From the NCBI GenBank assembly GCA_017503375.1, contig JAFVTF010000011.1:1-64000 (forward strand): a stretch of DNA of 64,000 nt, read 5' to 3'. The notes beneath the pieces were generated by a model. It was not told the origin of the DNA. It saw only the letters and a program-made list of their open reading frames with translations, and searched no databases. The position numbers and the translations under genes were made by a program. This stretch comes from Lentisphaeria bacterium. Lineage in GTDB: Bacteria > Verrucomicrobiota > Lentisphaeria > Victivallales > UBA1829. Shown here one piece after another: positions 43,035-52,451 of the stretch. Numbering within the stretch: position 1 is the first letter of the stretch; the number at the start of each line of letters is the position of its first letter.

Positions 43035-44841
43035 GCAAGATTCCGGAACAATCGGAGATTCCGTTGGGCAGGAAACTGTTCTCAAGGGAATTGCAGCCGC
43101 ATCCGGAATTGAGATCGGAATTGCGCTGGTAATCGGGAGTACACCCGATCAGCCGCTTTCTTTTTACGAAACGGCATCTGTTTCCATTTCGGAGCAGGAT
43201 GTTCCTTTTGAGCTTTCCCGTTTTGAGTCCGCTATGGCGGAAACCCGTAAAGAAATTCTGGAAATTCAAAACAAAGTCCGTACGTCTCTGAATTCCAAAG
43301 AGGCCGCAATTTTTGAAGCGCATCTTCTGATTGTGGAAGATAGAAAATTGCGGAATGAAGTGATTTCCGGAATCAAAGAAAATCTGCTTACAGCTGAATC
43401 TGTTTTTTCCCGTGTGATGCAGAAATATATTACAGCGATCTCTTCTGTAGAGGATCCGTATCTGAAAGAGCGCGCGGCTGATGTCGTTGATGTTGCAGGA
43501 AGAATTCTTGGACATCTGCTTGGCTGGAAACGAACTTTGCTGGATCATCTGCCCGGACAGCGTATCGTTGTTGCAAAAGAATTGACTCCGTCAGATACAG
43601 TTATGCTGGACAGGGAAAATGTTCAGGCGTTTGCCACGGAGACCGGAGCAAAGACTTCCCATTCTGCCATTCTGGCGCACTCAATGAGAATTCCCGCTGT
43701 TGTCGGAATCAATGGAATCCTCTCCATGGTTCGTAATGGAGATATGATAATTGTTGATGGTTATCAAGGCGTTGTAATTCTGAATCCGACTCCGCAGACA
43801 TTGGAAGAGTATGCTTTGAAAGAAGCAGAAAATGAGAAAATTTTCAATGATCTTCTGACAGAGACACAGCAGCGGGCGGAAACTCTTGACGGGTACCGGA
43901 TCGCACTGGCTGCCAATGTGGATGATCCTGCCAAGGCCGATGAACTGGAAAAATACGGTGCGTTCGGAGTCGGCTTGTTCCGGACAGAGTATCTCTTTCT
44001 GAAAGATCATATTCCGTCAGAAGAGGAACAGTATCAGGTCTATTCTGTGTTGGCACGCAAATGCGGTGCTGCTCCTGTGGTGATCCGTACTTTGGATTTG
44101 GGAGGGGATAAAATCTCCTCGCTGGTAAATTTCATGGCTGAACCGAACCCGTTCCTGGGATTACGTTCTGTCCGTCTCTGTCTGGCATATCCTCATTTGC
44201 TGAAACCGCAGCTGCGGGCTGTTTTACGTGCCGGAGTTCATGGGAATATCTGTATGATGTTCCCTATGCTGACCTGTGTTGATGAATTGGATGCACTGTA
44301 CGGAATGCTGGATCAGGTGAAACAGGAACTGCGGCAGGAAAAAGTCCGTTTTTCTGAAGATATCAAAATCGGGGTAATGATAGAGACCCCGGCGGCGGCA
44401 TTGATGGCGGAACAGTTTGCGGAACGCTGTGATTTCATGTCGATCGGAACGAATGACCTTGTTCAGTACACCATGGCGGTAGACCGTGGAAATGAACGGG
44501 TTGCATCACTTTACCGTCCGCTGCATCCTGTGATTTTACGTTTGATCCGCAATGTTGTGAAAGCTGCGGAACATGCGGGGATCTGGGTGAGTGTCTGCGG
44601 CGAAATGGCCGCCAGTCCGTTATATATTCCGCTGCTGCTGGGGCTTGGGATCCGGGAACTCAGTATGAGTCCTGTCTCTCTGGCTCCGGCTAAACATGTT
44701 GTGAGAAATATGAAATATATTGATGCTGAAATTCTTGCGGAGCGTTCCCTCCTTTGTTCTTCACAGGAGGAAGTCCGGGAATTGGCAGAAACCTTCCTGA
44801 AAATGATAGCTCCTGATGTTTCAGACTTGAATATTTCCTGA
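43024..44841 (+). CDS. ptsI: PTS enzyme I, phosphoenolpyruvate-protein phosphotransferase
   Basis: 605 aa. N-terminal swivelling domain with phospho-His213 in TETGAKTSHSAILA, followed by the PEP-binding TIM barrel (FGVGLFRTEYLF, GLRSVRLCLAYP, GVMIETPAAALMAEQFAERCDFMSIGTNDL, WVSVCGEMA). Transfers phosphate from PEP to HPr. The active His is about 20 residues later than usual because of an N-terminal extension. ATG 43024 lies within the HPr 3' end, so the two are coupled. Confidence 0.93.
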   Translation: MKTEQDSGTIGDSVGQETVLKGIAAASGIEIGIALVIGSTPDQPLSFYETASVSISEQDVPFELSRFESAMAETRKEILEIQNKVRTSLNSKEAAIFEAHLLIVEDRKLRNEVISGIKENLLTAESVFSRVMQKYITAISSVEDPYLKERAADVVDVAGRILGHLLGWKRTLLDHLPGQRIVVAKELTPSDTVMLDRENVQAFATETGAKTSHSAILAHSMRIPAVVGINGILSMVRNGDMIIVDGYQGVVILNPTPQTLEEYALKEAENEKIFNDLLTETQQRAETLDGYRIALAANVDDPAKADELEKYGAFGVGLFRTEYLFLKDHIPSEEEQYQVYSVLARKCGAAPVVIRTLDLGGDKISSLVNFMAEPNPFLGLRSVRLCLAYPHLLKPQLRAVLRAGVHGNICMMFPMLTCVDELDALYGMLDQVKQELRQEKVRFSEDIKIGVMIETPAAALMAEQFAERCDFMSIGTNDLVQYTMAVDRGNERVASLYRPLHPVILRLIRNVVKAAEHAGIWVSVCGEMAASPLYIPLLLGLGIRELSMSPVSLAPAKHVVRNMKYIDAEILAERSLLCSSQEEVRELAETFLKMIAPDVSDLNIS

Positions 44842-44880
44842 AAATAAATTTTAACAAAAGTCAAATAGAAAGGGACAAAA

Positions 44881-45390
44881 ATGTCTGGCAATGCACCTAA
44901 AGTAAAATTGGAAACCTCTTTTGGGGATATTGTTCTTGAATTGTTCGAGAAAGATACCCCAGAAACTGTTAAAAACTTTCTGGAATATGTGGATTCCGGT
45001 CACTATGACGGAACGATTTTCCACCGTGTGATCGGAAACTTCATGATTCAGGGCGGCGGAATGACTGCTGATATGAAAGAAAAAGCAACCCGTGCACCGA
45101 TCATCAATGAAGCAGATAAAGCCGGCACTAATGCCCGGGGTACTATTGCAATGGCGCGTACCCAGGTCGTTGACAGCGCAACCAGCCAGTTCTTTATCAA
45201 TGTTGTTGATAATCCGTTTCTGGATTTTCAGGGCCGCAATCCGCGGACATTCGGATATTGCGTGTTCGGTCATGTGATTGAAGGAATGGATGTCGTTGAT
45301 CAGATCAAGGCCGTCCGGACAACTTCTCATGGGTTTCATGATGATGTTCCTGTGGAACCTGTTGTTATCAAAAAAGCAACCCGTATTTAA
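44881..45390 (+). CDS. Cyclophilin-type peptidyl-prolyl isomerase
   Basis: 169 aa. Full cyclophilin signature [19 protein letters not shown] with catalytic-type Arg, then [28 protein letters not shown] and [19 protein letters not shown]. No signal peptide, so cytoplasmic (PpiB type). GAAAGGGACAAAA lies before the ATG. It is 40 nt after ptsI and 27 nt before the GH36 gene. Confidence 0.92.
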   Translation: MSGNAPKVKLETSFGDIVLELFEKDTPETVKNFLEYVDSGHYDGTIFHRVIGNFMIQGGGMTADMKEKATRAPIINEADKAGTNARGTIAMARTQVVDSATSQFFINVVDNPFLDFQGRNPRTFGYCVFGHVIEGMDVVDQIKAVRTTSHGFHDDVPVEPVVIKKATRI

Positions 45391-45417
45391 TCATAAAAAT
45401 AACCAAGGAGTCTTTTT

Positions 45418-47637
45418 ATGAAACCTATGCGTGCTGATTTTCTGGATTTTCTCGGAGCCGGGAAAATTGCGTATCTTCCCTATGCGGTAATCAACGGAAA
45501 ACAGGTTCTTCCTGAAACCTGTAAAAAGATCGCCGGAGCAGATACTCTGCAGCTTCATTTTGAGTATAAGGGCGGGATGGTCGATGATTTCTATTTTGCA
45601 GGCAACACCTGCACCCGCAAGTTCAAGAACGGCGGAAAGATGATCAAACTCAATGAACTCGGTTTGACCCTTTCCGGTATCACGTTCGGCGGAAAAGCAG
45701 ATGATGATTATTTCTACCACAATGAAAACCCCCGTATTTATGAACGGATGACATTCAAGGTCGATTTCGACCGGACTTCCGGAGCAGCACCGGATTCAGA
45801 ATTTGACGTTCAGGCAGGCAACCGCTGGGCTGACCCCGGAGTTGTTTGCGAACGCATCGGACGTTCTCCCTATCAGCCGTTCCCGGCAATCCATCTTGGA
45901 AACTATGCCTCAAAACATGGTATCGTTCATGGTTCTCTTGCACAGAATCCCTTCTATCACAACTATCTTGTCAAGCATGAAAAAGGAAAAGTCACTCTCG
46001 ATATTTTCTCCTCTTTCAAGGATGTTGACTATCTGGAAATTCCTGCCGGAAAGACTTTGAGAGATATCTGGTATATCGGAGCAACTGATCATGCAGATGA
46101 TCTCGATCAGCTGTTCAATGAATATTCCGCTGTTCTCCGCACCAAGCTCCCTGTAAACTACGGTGCAACCGATATCAACCGCGATAACCTCGTCTGGGGA
46201 TCCTGGAACGACGGTATTTTCCGTGATGTTTCTGAAAAAATGCTTTTGAAAGAAGCTGCATATTTGAAAAAGACTTTCCCGATGGTCCGCTGGATCCAGC
46301 TGGATGACGGTTATGCTGTCTATATCAAACATGCATTCGGTCTCGGTGTTCCTTACGAAGGCGAAGCAGGGATCGACTATAAGAAATTCCCGAAAGGACT
46401 CCGCCATTATACCGACGAACTCCGTAAAATCGGACTGCGTCCTGCAATCTGGATCGGCGGATTCTGCCCCACTGAAACCAAGATTTTCAAGGATCATCCG
46501 GAATGGTTCTGTGATTACAGTTTCCGTGTCAAACATACACAGCCCCTGGATGTCAGTATTCCGGAGGTCCGTGAATATATGGAACATGCGTTGGATGTCC
46601 TCGTGACGGAATATGGCTTTGACGGTGTCAAACATGACTTCTGGAGCTATGCGTTTGAAGAATCCCATTCCCTTTACAAGAACAAGAAAGAATCCGGATA
46701 CTTCTATCGTGACTGGTGGCTGAAAGAAATGCGGAAACGCCTTGCCGATGACGGTTATTTCCAGACCGGATGCGATATTGTGATGGGTAACCCGTTCCTC
46801 GGTCAGTATTTCACCAACTACCGCTATGGTATTGATATCGGCGGCGGAAACTGGGATTTCGTGAAGACCAACTTCCTGTGGGGTGCTGCTTGCTTTGCAC
46901 TGCATACCTCTGATTTGTTCGTGCCGAACTCCGACTCCATCGGACTCTTCCCCGGACTCAATGATGTGGATGCAATGTTCGCTTTGAACTATTGTATTGC
47001 AACCCGTTCCATGGTGGAAATTGCCGGTAAGCTCAGCGAAAACCAGAATCATCCCCGTCTGCCGTTCCTCAAGAAGGCTGCTGCAAACGTCAACAACGGT
47101 CAGGAACTCTGGCTGCTTGATTATGATTACCGCAAACCCGGTATCAATATTCCCAAAGGCGTTTACTTCAAATCCGGTTTCTTCACCTGCGAAGAAGAAA
47201 ATCCGAACATGCCGCTGCGTAACGTCGGTCTCTTCAACACCTTTGAAAAGAAACTCAAGGTTACCTTCAATGCCGCAAAACTTGGTTTGGACAGCAAAAA
47301 GGCATATACTGTTATTGATGTCTGGACCCATGAAGAATTTGAACTGGCAGCAGGAAAATCTCTCAGCTACACACTTGAAGCACACGGCAGCATGATGCTG
47401 GCAGTCTGCGAAAAAGATCTCGTTCTCCAGGATGCCAACGTCAAGGTGAATACCGTCAGCAAGGATGGCAAGACACTTTCTGTTGATTGTGCTTATGCAT
47501 ATCCGGAAGCAGAGTTCCTCTTCTCTGCCAAGGTGAAATCTGTCAAGTTTAACGGAAAAGCAGTGAAGGCTGCCGTCAAGGGCGGACTCTGCAAGATGGA
47601 ATTGAAAGAAGCAGGTGTTTACACCTTCTCCTTCTGA
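45418..47637 (+). CDS. GH36-like alpha-galactosidase
   Basis: 739 aa. N-terminal beta-sandwich, a central (beta/alpha)8 barrel (WIQLDDGYAVY, LRPAIWIGGFCP) with candidate nucleophile Asp407 in GVKHDFWSY, equivalent to the KxD motif of GH36, and a C-terminal beta domain. No signal peptide, so intracellular or exported by another route. AAGGAG precedes ATG, and a strong terminator lies 27 nt after the stop. Substrate could be an alpha-galactoside or related oligosaccharide. Unlike most coding in the window it uses many C-ending codons, suggesting high expression. Confidence 0.85.
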   Translation: MKPMRADFLDFLGAGKIAYLPYAVINGKQVLPETCKKIAGADTLQLHFEYKGGMVDDFYFAGNTCTRKFKNGGKMIKLNELGLTLSGITFGGKADDDYFYHNENPRIYERMTFKVDFDRTSGAAPDSEFDVQAGNRWADPGVVCERIGRSPYQPFPAIHLGNYASKHGIVHGSLAQNPFYHNYLVKHEKGKVTLDIFSSFKDVDYLEIPAGKTLRDIWYIGATDHADDLDQLFNEYSAVLRTKLPVNYGATDINRDNLVWGSWNDGIFRDVSEKMLLKEAAYLKKTFPMVRWIQLDDGYAVYIKHAFGLGVPYEGEAGIDYKKFPKGLRHYTDELRKIGLRPAIWIGGFCPTETKIFKDHPEWFCDYSFRVKHTQPLDVSIPEVREYMEHALDVLVTEYGFDGVKHDFWSYAFEESHSLYKNKKESGYFYRDWWLKEMRKRLADDGYFQTGCDIVMGNPFLGQYFTNYRYGIDIGGGNWDFVKTNFLWGAACFALHTSDLFVPNSDSIGLFPGLNDVDAMFALNYCIATRSMVEIAGKLSENQNHPRLPFLKKAAANVNNGQELWLLDYDYRKPGINIPKGVYFKSGFFTCEEENPNMPLRNVGLFNTFEKKLKVTFNAAKLGLDSKKAYTVIDVWTHEEFELAAGKSLSYTLEAHGSMMLAVCEKDLVLQDANVKVNTVSKDGKTLSVDCAYAYPEAEFLFSAKVKSVKFNGKAVKAAVKGGLCKMELKEAGVYTFSF

Positions 47638-47664
47638 GTTTTTCAGAACTGAGTAACAAAACAG

Positions 47665-47704
47665 GGGCTGCCGCAATGATGAATCTTGCGGCAGCCCGTT
47701 TTTT
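47665..47704 (+). terminator. Rho-independent terminator after the GH36 gene
   Basis: 12-bp perfect stem GGGCTGCCGCAA / TTGCGGCAGCCC, 9-nt loop, then G and six T. Confidence 0.92.
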
Positions 47705-47940
47705 ATAGTTTCAACGCCTGTTTCTTTGAGGCTGCGGAAGGAAAAAAGTAAAGCTCTGTTTCCAATAAAGGTTGTTACTTGAGGAGGGGAAAAAGCCCAA
47801 ATGCCATCTTAAAGTTGAAATAGCAGAAGGATTTACCAACCTGTATGGGGAACAGCGCTAAAAGTAATAACGGGACAGGGGAAAACATGACAATGTTTTC
47901 TCAGACGTTTTCCAATCTGAAACTGGTAACTGTGCTGAGA
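47705..47940. other. Gene-poor gap between convergent genes
   Basis: 236 nt. Plus-strand reading frames here are opposite the small lipoprotein or short. One GAAAACA/TGTTTTC hairpin lies near 47880-47900. I see no gene, promoter or RNA motif. Confidence 0.5.
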
Positions 47941-48246
47941 TTAATTTTTCCAGAAAAACGGGGAAGATGGCTGCCGCAGATCTTCGCTGCGGTTCCTGTC
48001 CCGGAGGGGGAATACTTTGAATTCCCGATTTGCACCGGGGGTATTGATATCTTTTCTGCTGACTCTTTCTCTGTGTATATTCTCTGTGAGCCAGTTGGAT
48101 TTCCGGGGATTTTTCTGTGTTTCAGAATTTTTTTTGCTGCGGGAACGGGGCGTTGCAACATCTGGTCCGTCACCGTGGGCATATTTGCATCCGGAAAGCA
48201 CTGAAAGTACAACCGCAGCACTGAAAATTAAAAGAGTTTTTTTCAT
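47941..48246 (-). CDS. Small lipoprotein
   Basis: 101 aa with a textbook lipoprotein signal (MKKTLLIFSAAVVLSVLSGC, lipid Cys20). The mature part is short, basic and hydrophilic (SRSKKNSETQKNPRKSNWLTEN, FPLRDRNRSEDLRQPSSPFF), with no recognised domain. The start at ATG 48246 lies 12 nt after the PP2C stop, with AGGA overlapping that stop, so it is cotranscribed with the phosphatase. Function unknown. Confidence 0.75.
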   Translation of the reverse strand: MKKTLLIFSAAVVLSVLSGCKYAHGDGPDVATPRSRSKKNSETQKNPRKSNWLTENIHRERVSRKDINTPGANREFKVFPLRDRNRSEDLRQPSSPFFWKN

Positions 48247-48257
48247 AAGAATCAATC

Positions 48258-49694
48258 CTAAATGTGCCGGATTACAACCATTGTCTGGTCATCATCCTGA
48301 TCTTTTCCATCAACGAGGGAGAATTTATCGACATCGTTCATGATGGCTTCAATGAGTTCATCAGTCGATTTGTTTTCCAAACAGCTTTTGGCGTAAACAT
48401 CAGTCAATCGCTGCAGACCGTAATATTCATCATTTTTGTTTGTTGCTTCGTTCAGACCGTCAGTGAACATCAGCAGGGTCGTGTTGGGACCGATTCCCGT
48501 GCAGAGGGTATCGAAATCTGCGATTTCAGAGGGGAGCAGACCGAGACCTGCACCATCGGGTTTGACTTCACGGATATGCTGACGGAGGAAGAGATACAGC
48601 GGGGTATGTCCGGCTCTGGCACATTCAATGGTGGATTCTTCCTTGTCGATCAGACAGCATGCGAGTGTGATATAACGGCCTTCTGAGGTATCTCTGTACA
48701 GATTTGTGTTAAGTTCCTGCAGAAGAGCCTTCAGCGTGGTGAACCGCCCGATACTTGCTCTGATAAAAGCTCTGGTCATTGCCATAATCATACAAGCGGG
48801 AATTCCTTTTCCGCAGGCATCGCCTGTCACGACCAGCAGACGGTTTTTATCAATCTGGACGAAATCATAGAAATCGCCGCTGACTTCTTTAGAGGCGCGG
48901 GTAAATGCGCTGATCTGGAATTTCCCCCAGTTCGGAATATCTTTCGGGATCAGGGACATCTGAAGATTTTTTGCAAAATTCAGTTCCTGTGCAATTCTCT
49001 GCTGTTCGCTGAGTGTGGAGTAAACCTGCATCATATTTTGAGCAAGCACGACCTGAGACGCTATGAATTTGAACCGGAGGAATTGTTCTTGAGTAAACGG
49101 AGTCGCCGCATTTTTACTGTTGACAGCACACATAACCCCGGAAACTTTTCCATCATTGATCAAGGGGACGGCCAGCATGGAACGGATGGGAATCATCAAC
49201 GTTCCGAGTTCAGCAATTCTGGGGTCGGAAGAGGGAGATTGGACGAACATATCTTCCCTGTGAAGGGCGATTTCTCCGATCAGACCTTCTCCCATTTTGA
49301 ACTGTTCATATTTCAGCAGTTCCTTTACATATTTCGGTTTGGCAATGAGATTTTCCTGAAAATCCCTTCCGGCAGCGGAAAGCGGCGGGAATGCCCCGAA
49401 AACACCGGCAACCTTGAAAACTCCGTTCTCTTCCATGAAGATACAAACGGATTGAGAATCCACCAATTCACTGACATATCTGGCAGTGACGTTCATCCAG
49501 TTTTCCAAGTCTCCGGATGCTGTAATATTTTTGGAAAAGATATCAAGAAAACGGGTCATTTCCGCCCGTCTGTGAAATGACTCTGCCAACTTTTTCCGGA
49601 GTAATGCAACTCTTGCTCTGGTTGCTGCACAATATATGGACAGACAGATACAAACACCAAGCAATACTAAAAACAAGCCTTCTTCAACTGTCAC
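48258..49694 (-). CDS. GAF-domain SpoIIE/RsbU-type PP2C phosphatase
   Basis: 478 aa. An N-terminal membrane helix (LFLVLLGVCICLSIYCAAT), a coil, a GAF domain at about 55-215 (SVCIFMEENGVFKVAGVFGAF, LMIPIRSMLAVPLINDGKVSGVMCAVN), and a C-terminal SpoIIE-like PP2C domain (EVSGDFYDFVQIDKNRLLVVTGDACGKGIPACMIMAMTR, CARAGHTPLYL, LLMFTDGLNEA) with metal-binding Asp residues. Such enzymes dephosphorylate anti-anti-sigma factors in partner-switching stress control. No anti-sigma partners are adjacent. The N-terminal helix makes it membrane-bound. Confidence 0.9.
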   Translation of the reverse strand: MTVEEGLFLVLLGVCICLSIYCAATRARVALLRKKLAESFHRRAEMTRFLDIFSKNITASGDLENWMNVTARYVSELVDSQSVCIFMEENGVFKVAGVFGAFPPLSAAGRDFQENLIAKPKYVKELLKYEQFKMGEGLIGEIALHREDMFVQSPSSDPRIAELGTLMIPIRSMLAVPLINDGKVSGVMCAVNSKNAATPFTQEQFLRFKFIASQVVLAQNMMQVYSTLSEQQRIAQELNFAKNLQMSLIPKDIPNWGKFQISAFTRASKEVSGDFYDFVQIDKNRLLVVTGDACGKGIPACMIMAMTRAFIRASIGRFTTLKALLQELNTNLYRDTSEGRYITLACCLIDKEESTIECARAGHTPLYLFLRQHIREVKPDGAGLGLLPSEIADFDTLCTGIGPNTTLLMFTDGLNEATNKNDEYYGLQRLTDVYAKSCLENKSTDELIEAIMNDVDKFSLVDGKDQDDDQTMVVIRHI

Positions 49695-49733
49695 AATTCA
49701 GCCTTTCTTTCATCAAAAAATATCTTACGCAGT

Positions 49734-49762
49734 AAGTTAGTACCACATTCTGAAATTTTCAA
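49734..49762 (-). promoter_or_regulatory. Candidate promoter of the PP2C gene
   Basis: Minus-strand TTGAAA (49757-49762), 17 nt, TAACTT (49734-49739), 40 nt before the start. Confidence 0.4.
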
Positions 49763-49937
49763 GTCTTCTTTCAGAAAAATATGCCTCAGATTAAGAAAAA
49801 AAGAGAACTTTTTCCGATTTGTTCTTTTCCCCGTAAGGGTTGGTAAATCTTTCTGCTATTTTTAATATGGCATTTTGATTTTTGTGACACAAAAATCGGA
49901 ATGCCGCAAAAAGGTTTGAAAAAGGATGATGGGGTTC

Positions 49938-49984
49938 GGGGAAGAAGGGAAAAACTTTCCTGAAAAGTTTTTCTCTTCTTCCCC
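49938..49984. repeat. Long palindrome, 21-bp arms
   Basis: Arms 49938-49958 (GGGGAAGAAGGGAAAAACTTT) and 49964-49984 match at 20 of 21 positions, with 5-nt loop CCTGA. It sits in a 324-nt gap downstream of the broken SDR gene. It lacks a T-run on the transcribed side, so it is not a standard terminator. Confidence 0.85.
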
Positions 49985-50018
49985 GATCTCAAATCAACCT
50001 TTATTTTGAATTGAGCTT

Positions 50019-50738
50019 TTACAAAAGACTCTGACCGCAATCGACGTTTAGGATGGAACCGGTCATGGAACGGTTGAAGAGCAGCATACGGACTGCTTCT
50101 GCCAGGTCTGAGGCATCAACCGGACGTGCCAGGGGAAGCGTTGAAAGCGTTTTTGCCATTTTCAAATGTTCCAGTCCGACCGGAGGGAACACCGGACCCG
50201 GACAGATGCCGTTGACCCGCATTCTGGGAGCAAATTACCGGGCTGCAAGTTTTGTCGCTTCGGCAAGCATTTTCTTCGATAAAATATAGCTGCAGGATTC
50301 TGCCGGAGTGGAAGTGATCGCCTGATCCAGCATATTCACCACAGAGATCTCCGGCAGAACGGAATGTTCATAAAAGGCTTTCAAAAGAGCAAACGGAGAA
50401 TAAAAATTCACATTGTATTGCCGTTTTGCCAGTTCCGGAGTTTCCTTCTCCGCTGTTACACGGAGAAAGACTGACGCATTGTTGACCACTGCTGAGAGGT
50501 CTTGCGGAAGCGTTTTTACAAAATCCGGGATCCCTTCCGGATTTGCCAAATCATATTGCACACAGGAGTGTCCCTTTGCACTTCCGCCGATCGTGGAGAG
50601 AAGCTGTTCCGCTTCTCTTTGAGAGGTTCCGTAATGAATGATCACCCGGGCACCGTTCCGGGCGAGAGTGCGGACGATTTCCGCTCCCACCCGTTTTGCA
50701 CCGCCTGTGACCAATACTAACGGAGAATTATTCTGCAT
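50019..50738 (-). pseudogene. Pteridine-reductase-like SDR interrupted by in-frame TAA
   Basis: 240 codons in one frame with a TAA at 50235-50237. Upstream: LVLVTGGAKRVGAEIVRTLARNGARV, VVNNASVF, SYILSKKML (Tyr/Lys catalytic pair), KLAAR. After the stop the same frame continues FAPRMRVNGICPGP and GSILNVDCGQSLL, exactly where an intact SDR would read on. One base change from a GAA Glu codon would explain it. ATG 50738 has GGAG 7 nt upstream and overlaps obgE by 11 nt. Both halves keep family motifs, so the break is recent or is a sequencing error. Confidence 0.85.
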
Positions 50739-51861
50739 AGATGATCTCCACTCCGTTTCCGCTGAGGTCATCTTCATCATAGATCTCTTCGACCATATCA
50801 TGATTTTTTGCTGCCGGGATCGGCTGGGGATTGACCAGAACGGTCTGGGTGGCATCCGGCGCATCCGGTCTTTTCGCAAGGAAATCACGCAGAACTTCTT
50901 TCAATTCTTCGTAATCGGGATCTTCCTGAGCACTCATGGGGAAAATCGGCAGACGTTTCTTCACATCCTTGACCAGACGTTTCAGGTTTTCTTCGCTTTC
51001 CGGTACATCCATTTTGTTGGCGATGATAAGAGAAACCCGCTTGGAAAGTCCTTCGCTGTAAAGTTCCAGTTCCCGTTCGAGTGCATGAAGATCATCCACC
51101 GGATCGCGGCCGTCTGTACCTGCCATGTCGAGCACATAAACCAGCATTCGGGTACGTTCCACATGACGCAGAAATTCGTGACCGAGCCCCACATTTGCAT
51201 GGGCACCATCCACAAGACCGGGAATATCTGCCACAGTCAATTTTGTGAAATCTTCATATTCCACCACGCCGACGACCGGCTGAAGTGTGGTGAAGGGGTA
51301 GGGCGCGATCTTCGGTTTTGCGCCGGAAATATCGGAAAGAATCGTTGATTTCCCCGCATTGGGATAACCGACCAGACCCACATCTGCCACGATCTTCAGT
51401 TCCAGATAAATATCCATGGGAGTGGTTTTTTCACCGGGTTCATGTTCCCGGGGCGCCTGATTGGTGGAGGTGGCAAAACGGCTGTTTCCTCTGCCGCCTT
51501 TTCCGCCTTTCGCAACAATATATTCTTTACCGTCTTCGCAGACATCAGCCAGAAGATCTCCGGTTCCCGCCAGCCGCACAATGGTTCCGCGGGGAACTTT
51601 GATATACAGAGTCTTTCCGTTCCGTCCGGTCATATCTTTGCTTTTGCCGTTGACACCGTCATGACCGATGAAACGGGTGTTCATAGTGAAGTCCAGCAAA
51701 TTGATTGCGCCGGGGTCGACGATGAATGCAATATCGCCGCCGTTGCCGCCGTCGCCGCCGTTGGGGCCGCCTTTGGGAACGAATGCTTCCCGGCGGAAAC
51801 TGCATGCGCCGTTGCCGCCGTTTCCAGCCTTGATGGTAATTTCCGCTTTATCAACAAACAT
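50728..51861 (-). CDS. obgE: Obg-family GTPase
   Basis: 377 aa. N-terminal glycine-rich Obg fold (FVDKAEITIKAGNGGNGACSFRREAFVPKGGPNGGDGGNGG), then a GTPase domain with GYPNAGKST, DIPGLVDGAH, NKMD and SAQ. Essential GTPase in late 50S ribosome assembly and stress signalling. It follows rpmA with a terminator-like hairpin between, the common rpmA-obg order. The C-terminal tail after residue 330 is short and acidic (DDLSGNGVEIIYAE). Confidence 0.95.
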   Translation of the reverse strand: MFVDKAEITIKAGNGGNGACSFRREAFVPKGGPNGGDGGNGGDIAFIVDPGAINLLDFTMNTRFIGHDGVNGKSKDMTGRNGKTLYIKVPRGTIVRLAGTGDLLADVCEDGKEYIVAKGGKGGRGNSRFATSTNQAPREHEPGEKTTPMDIYLELKIVADVGLVGYPNAGKSTILSDISGAKPKIAPYPFTTLQPVVGVVEYEDFTKLTVADIPGLVDGAHANVGLGHEFLRHVERTRMLVYVLDMAGTDGRDPVDDLHALERELELYSEGLSKRVSLIIANKMDVPESEENLKRLVKDVKKRLPIFPMSAQEDPDYEELKEVLRDFLAKRPDAPDATQTVLVNPQPIPAAKNHDMVEEIYDEDDLSGNGVEIIYAE

Positions 51862-51900
51862 ATAGAATTCCTTTCATTAAACAAATCCGGAGTTCAAATT

Positions 51901-51942
51901 AAAAAAAAACGGCACTCCAGGAAGGGGACTTCCGGGGCGCCG
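51901..51942 (-). terminator. Terminator-like hairpin between rpmA and obgE
   Basis: On the minus strand a GC-rich imperfect stem CGGCGCCCCGGAAG / CTTCCTGGAGTGCCG is followed by nine T. May attenuate read-through into obgE. Confidence 0.7.
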
Positions 51943-51969
51943 CTTTGTTTCCGAATGAGCGGAAAGAAC

Positions 51970-52230
51970 TTATGCTTCCACCGCAACAGGAATGACAGAA
52001 ACGTCTTTACGAGCGTTTTTGCCGAATTCGACAGTACCATCGACGAGAGCGAAGAGGGTGTAATCTCTTCCGCAGCCGACGTTTTTGCCGGGATGGATTC
52101 TGGTTCCGCGCTGACGGACGATGATGCTGCCAGCTGTAACAAAGCTTCCGCCGGATGCTTTCACACCGAGCATTTTCGGATTTGAGTCGCGACCGTTACG
52201 GCTGCTGGACTGACCTTTCTTATGTGCCAT
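51970..52230 (-). CDS. rpmA: 50S ribosomal protein L27
   Basis: 86 aa beginning [28 protein letters not shown], with [27 protein letters not shown]. The N-terminal tail reaches the peptidyl-transferase centre in known ribosomes. The usual upstream neighbour rplU (L21) is missing here, and rpmA has its own promoter-like pair at 52294-52321. Confidence 0.96.
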   Translation of the reverse strand: MAHKKGQSSSRNGRDSNPKMLGVKASGGSFVTAGSIIVRQRGTRIHPGKNVGCGRDYTLFALVDGTVEFGKNARKDVSVIPVAVEA

Positions 52231-52293
52231 TTTAATGACTCCTTCTTATGTTAATAATCTGTTAAAAATTCTCAGTAAAATATCTGAATCAAT

Positions 52294-52321
52294 AATATGC
52301 CACAACTTTTAAAATTTTCAA
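52294..52321 (-). promoter_or_regulatory. Candidate promoter of rpmA
   Basis: Minus-strand TTGAAA (52316-52321), 16 nt, CATATT (52294-52299). The rest of the gap 52231-52451 shows nothing further. Confidence 0.5.
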
Positions 52322-52451
52322 GTCCCGATTTCTCTTTTTTTTGCTTTTTTTGCATTTTTTCAGGACCTTCTGCCTTCCTGTCATGATTTAAGGTCAGCTT
52401 TTGAAAAAATCAGTCCGGCTGTTTGGCAAAATTTTTGGTTGCCCCGGGCCG

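Noticed and set aside
45910-47676. 588-codon minus-strand open frame across the GH36 gene
   Set aside because: Antisense shadow of a clear glycosidase gene with a terminator on the other strand.
47845-48204. 119-codon plus-strand frame after the GH36 terminator
   Set aside because: Mostly opposite the small lipoprotein, which has a strong signal peptide and lipobox.
49786-50040. 84-codon minus-strand frame in the gap after the broken SDR
   Set aside because: Contains the long palindrome, low-complexity translation and no ribosome site.
50235-50237. Stop-codon recoding (selenocysteine or pyrrolysine) in the SDR
   Set aside because: The codon is TAA, which is used for neither residue, and the position is normally Glu-like rather than catalytic.
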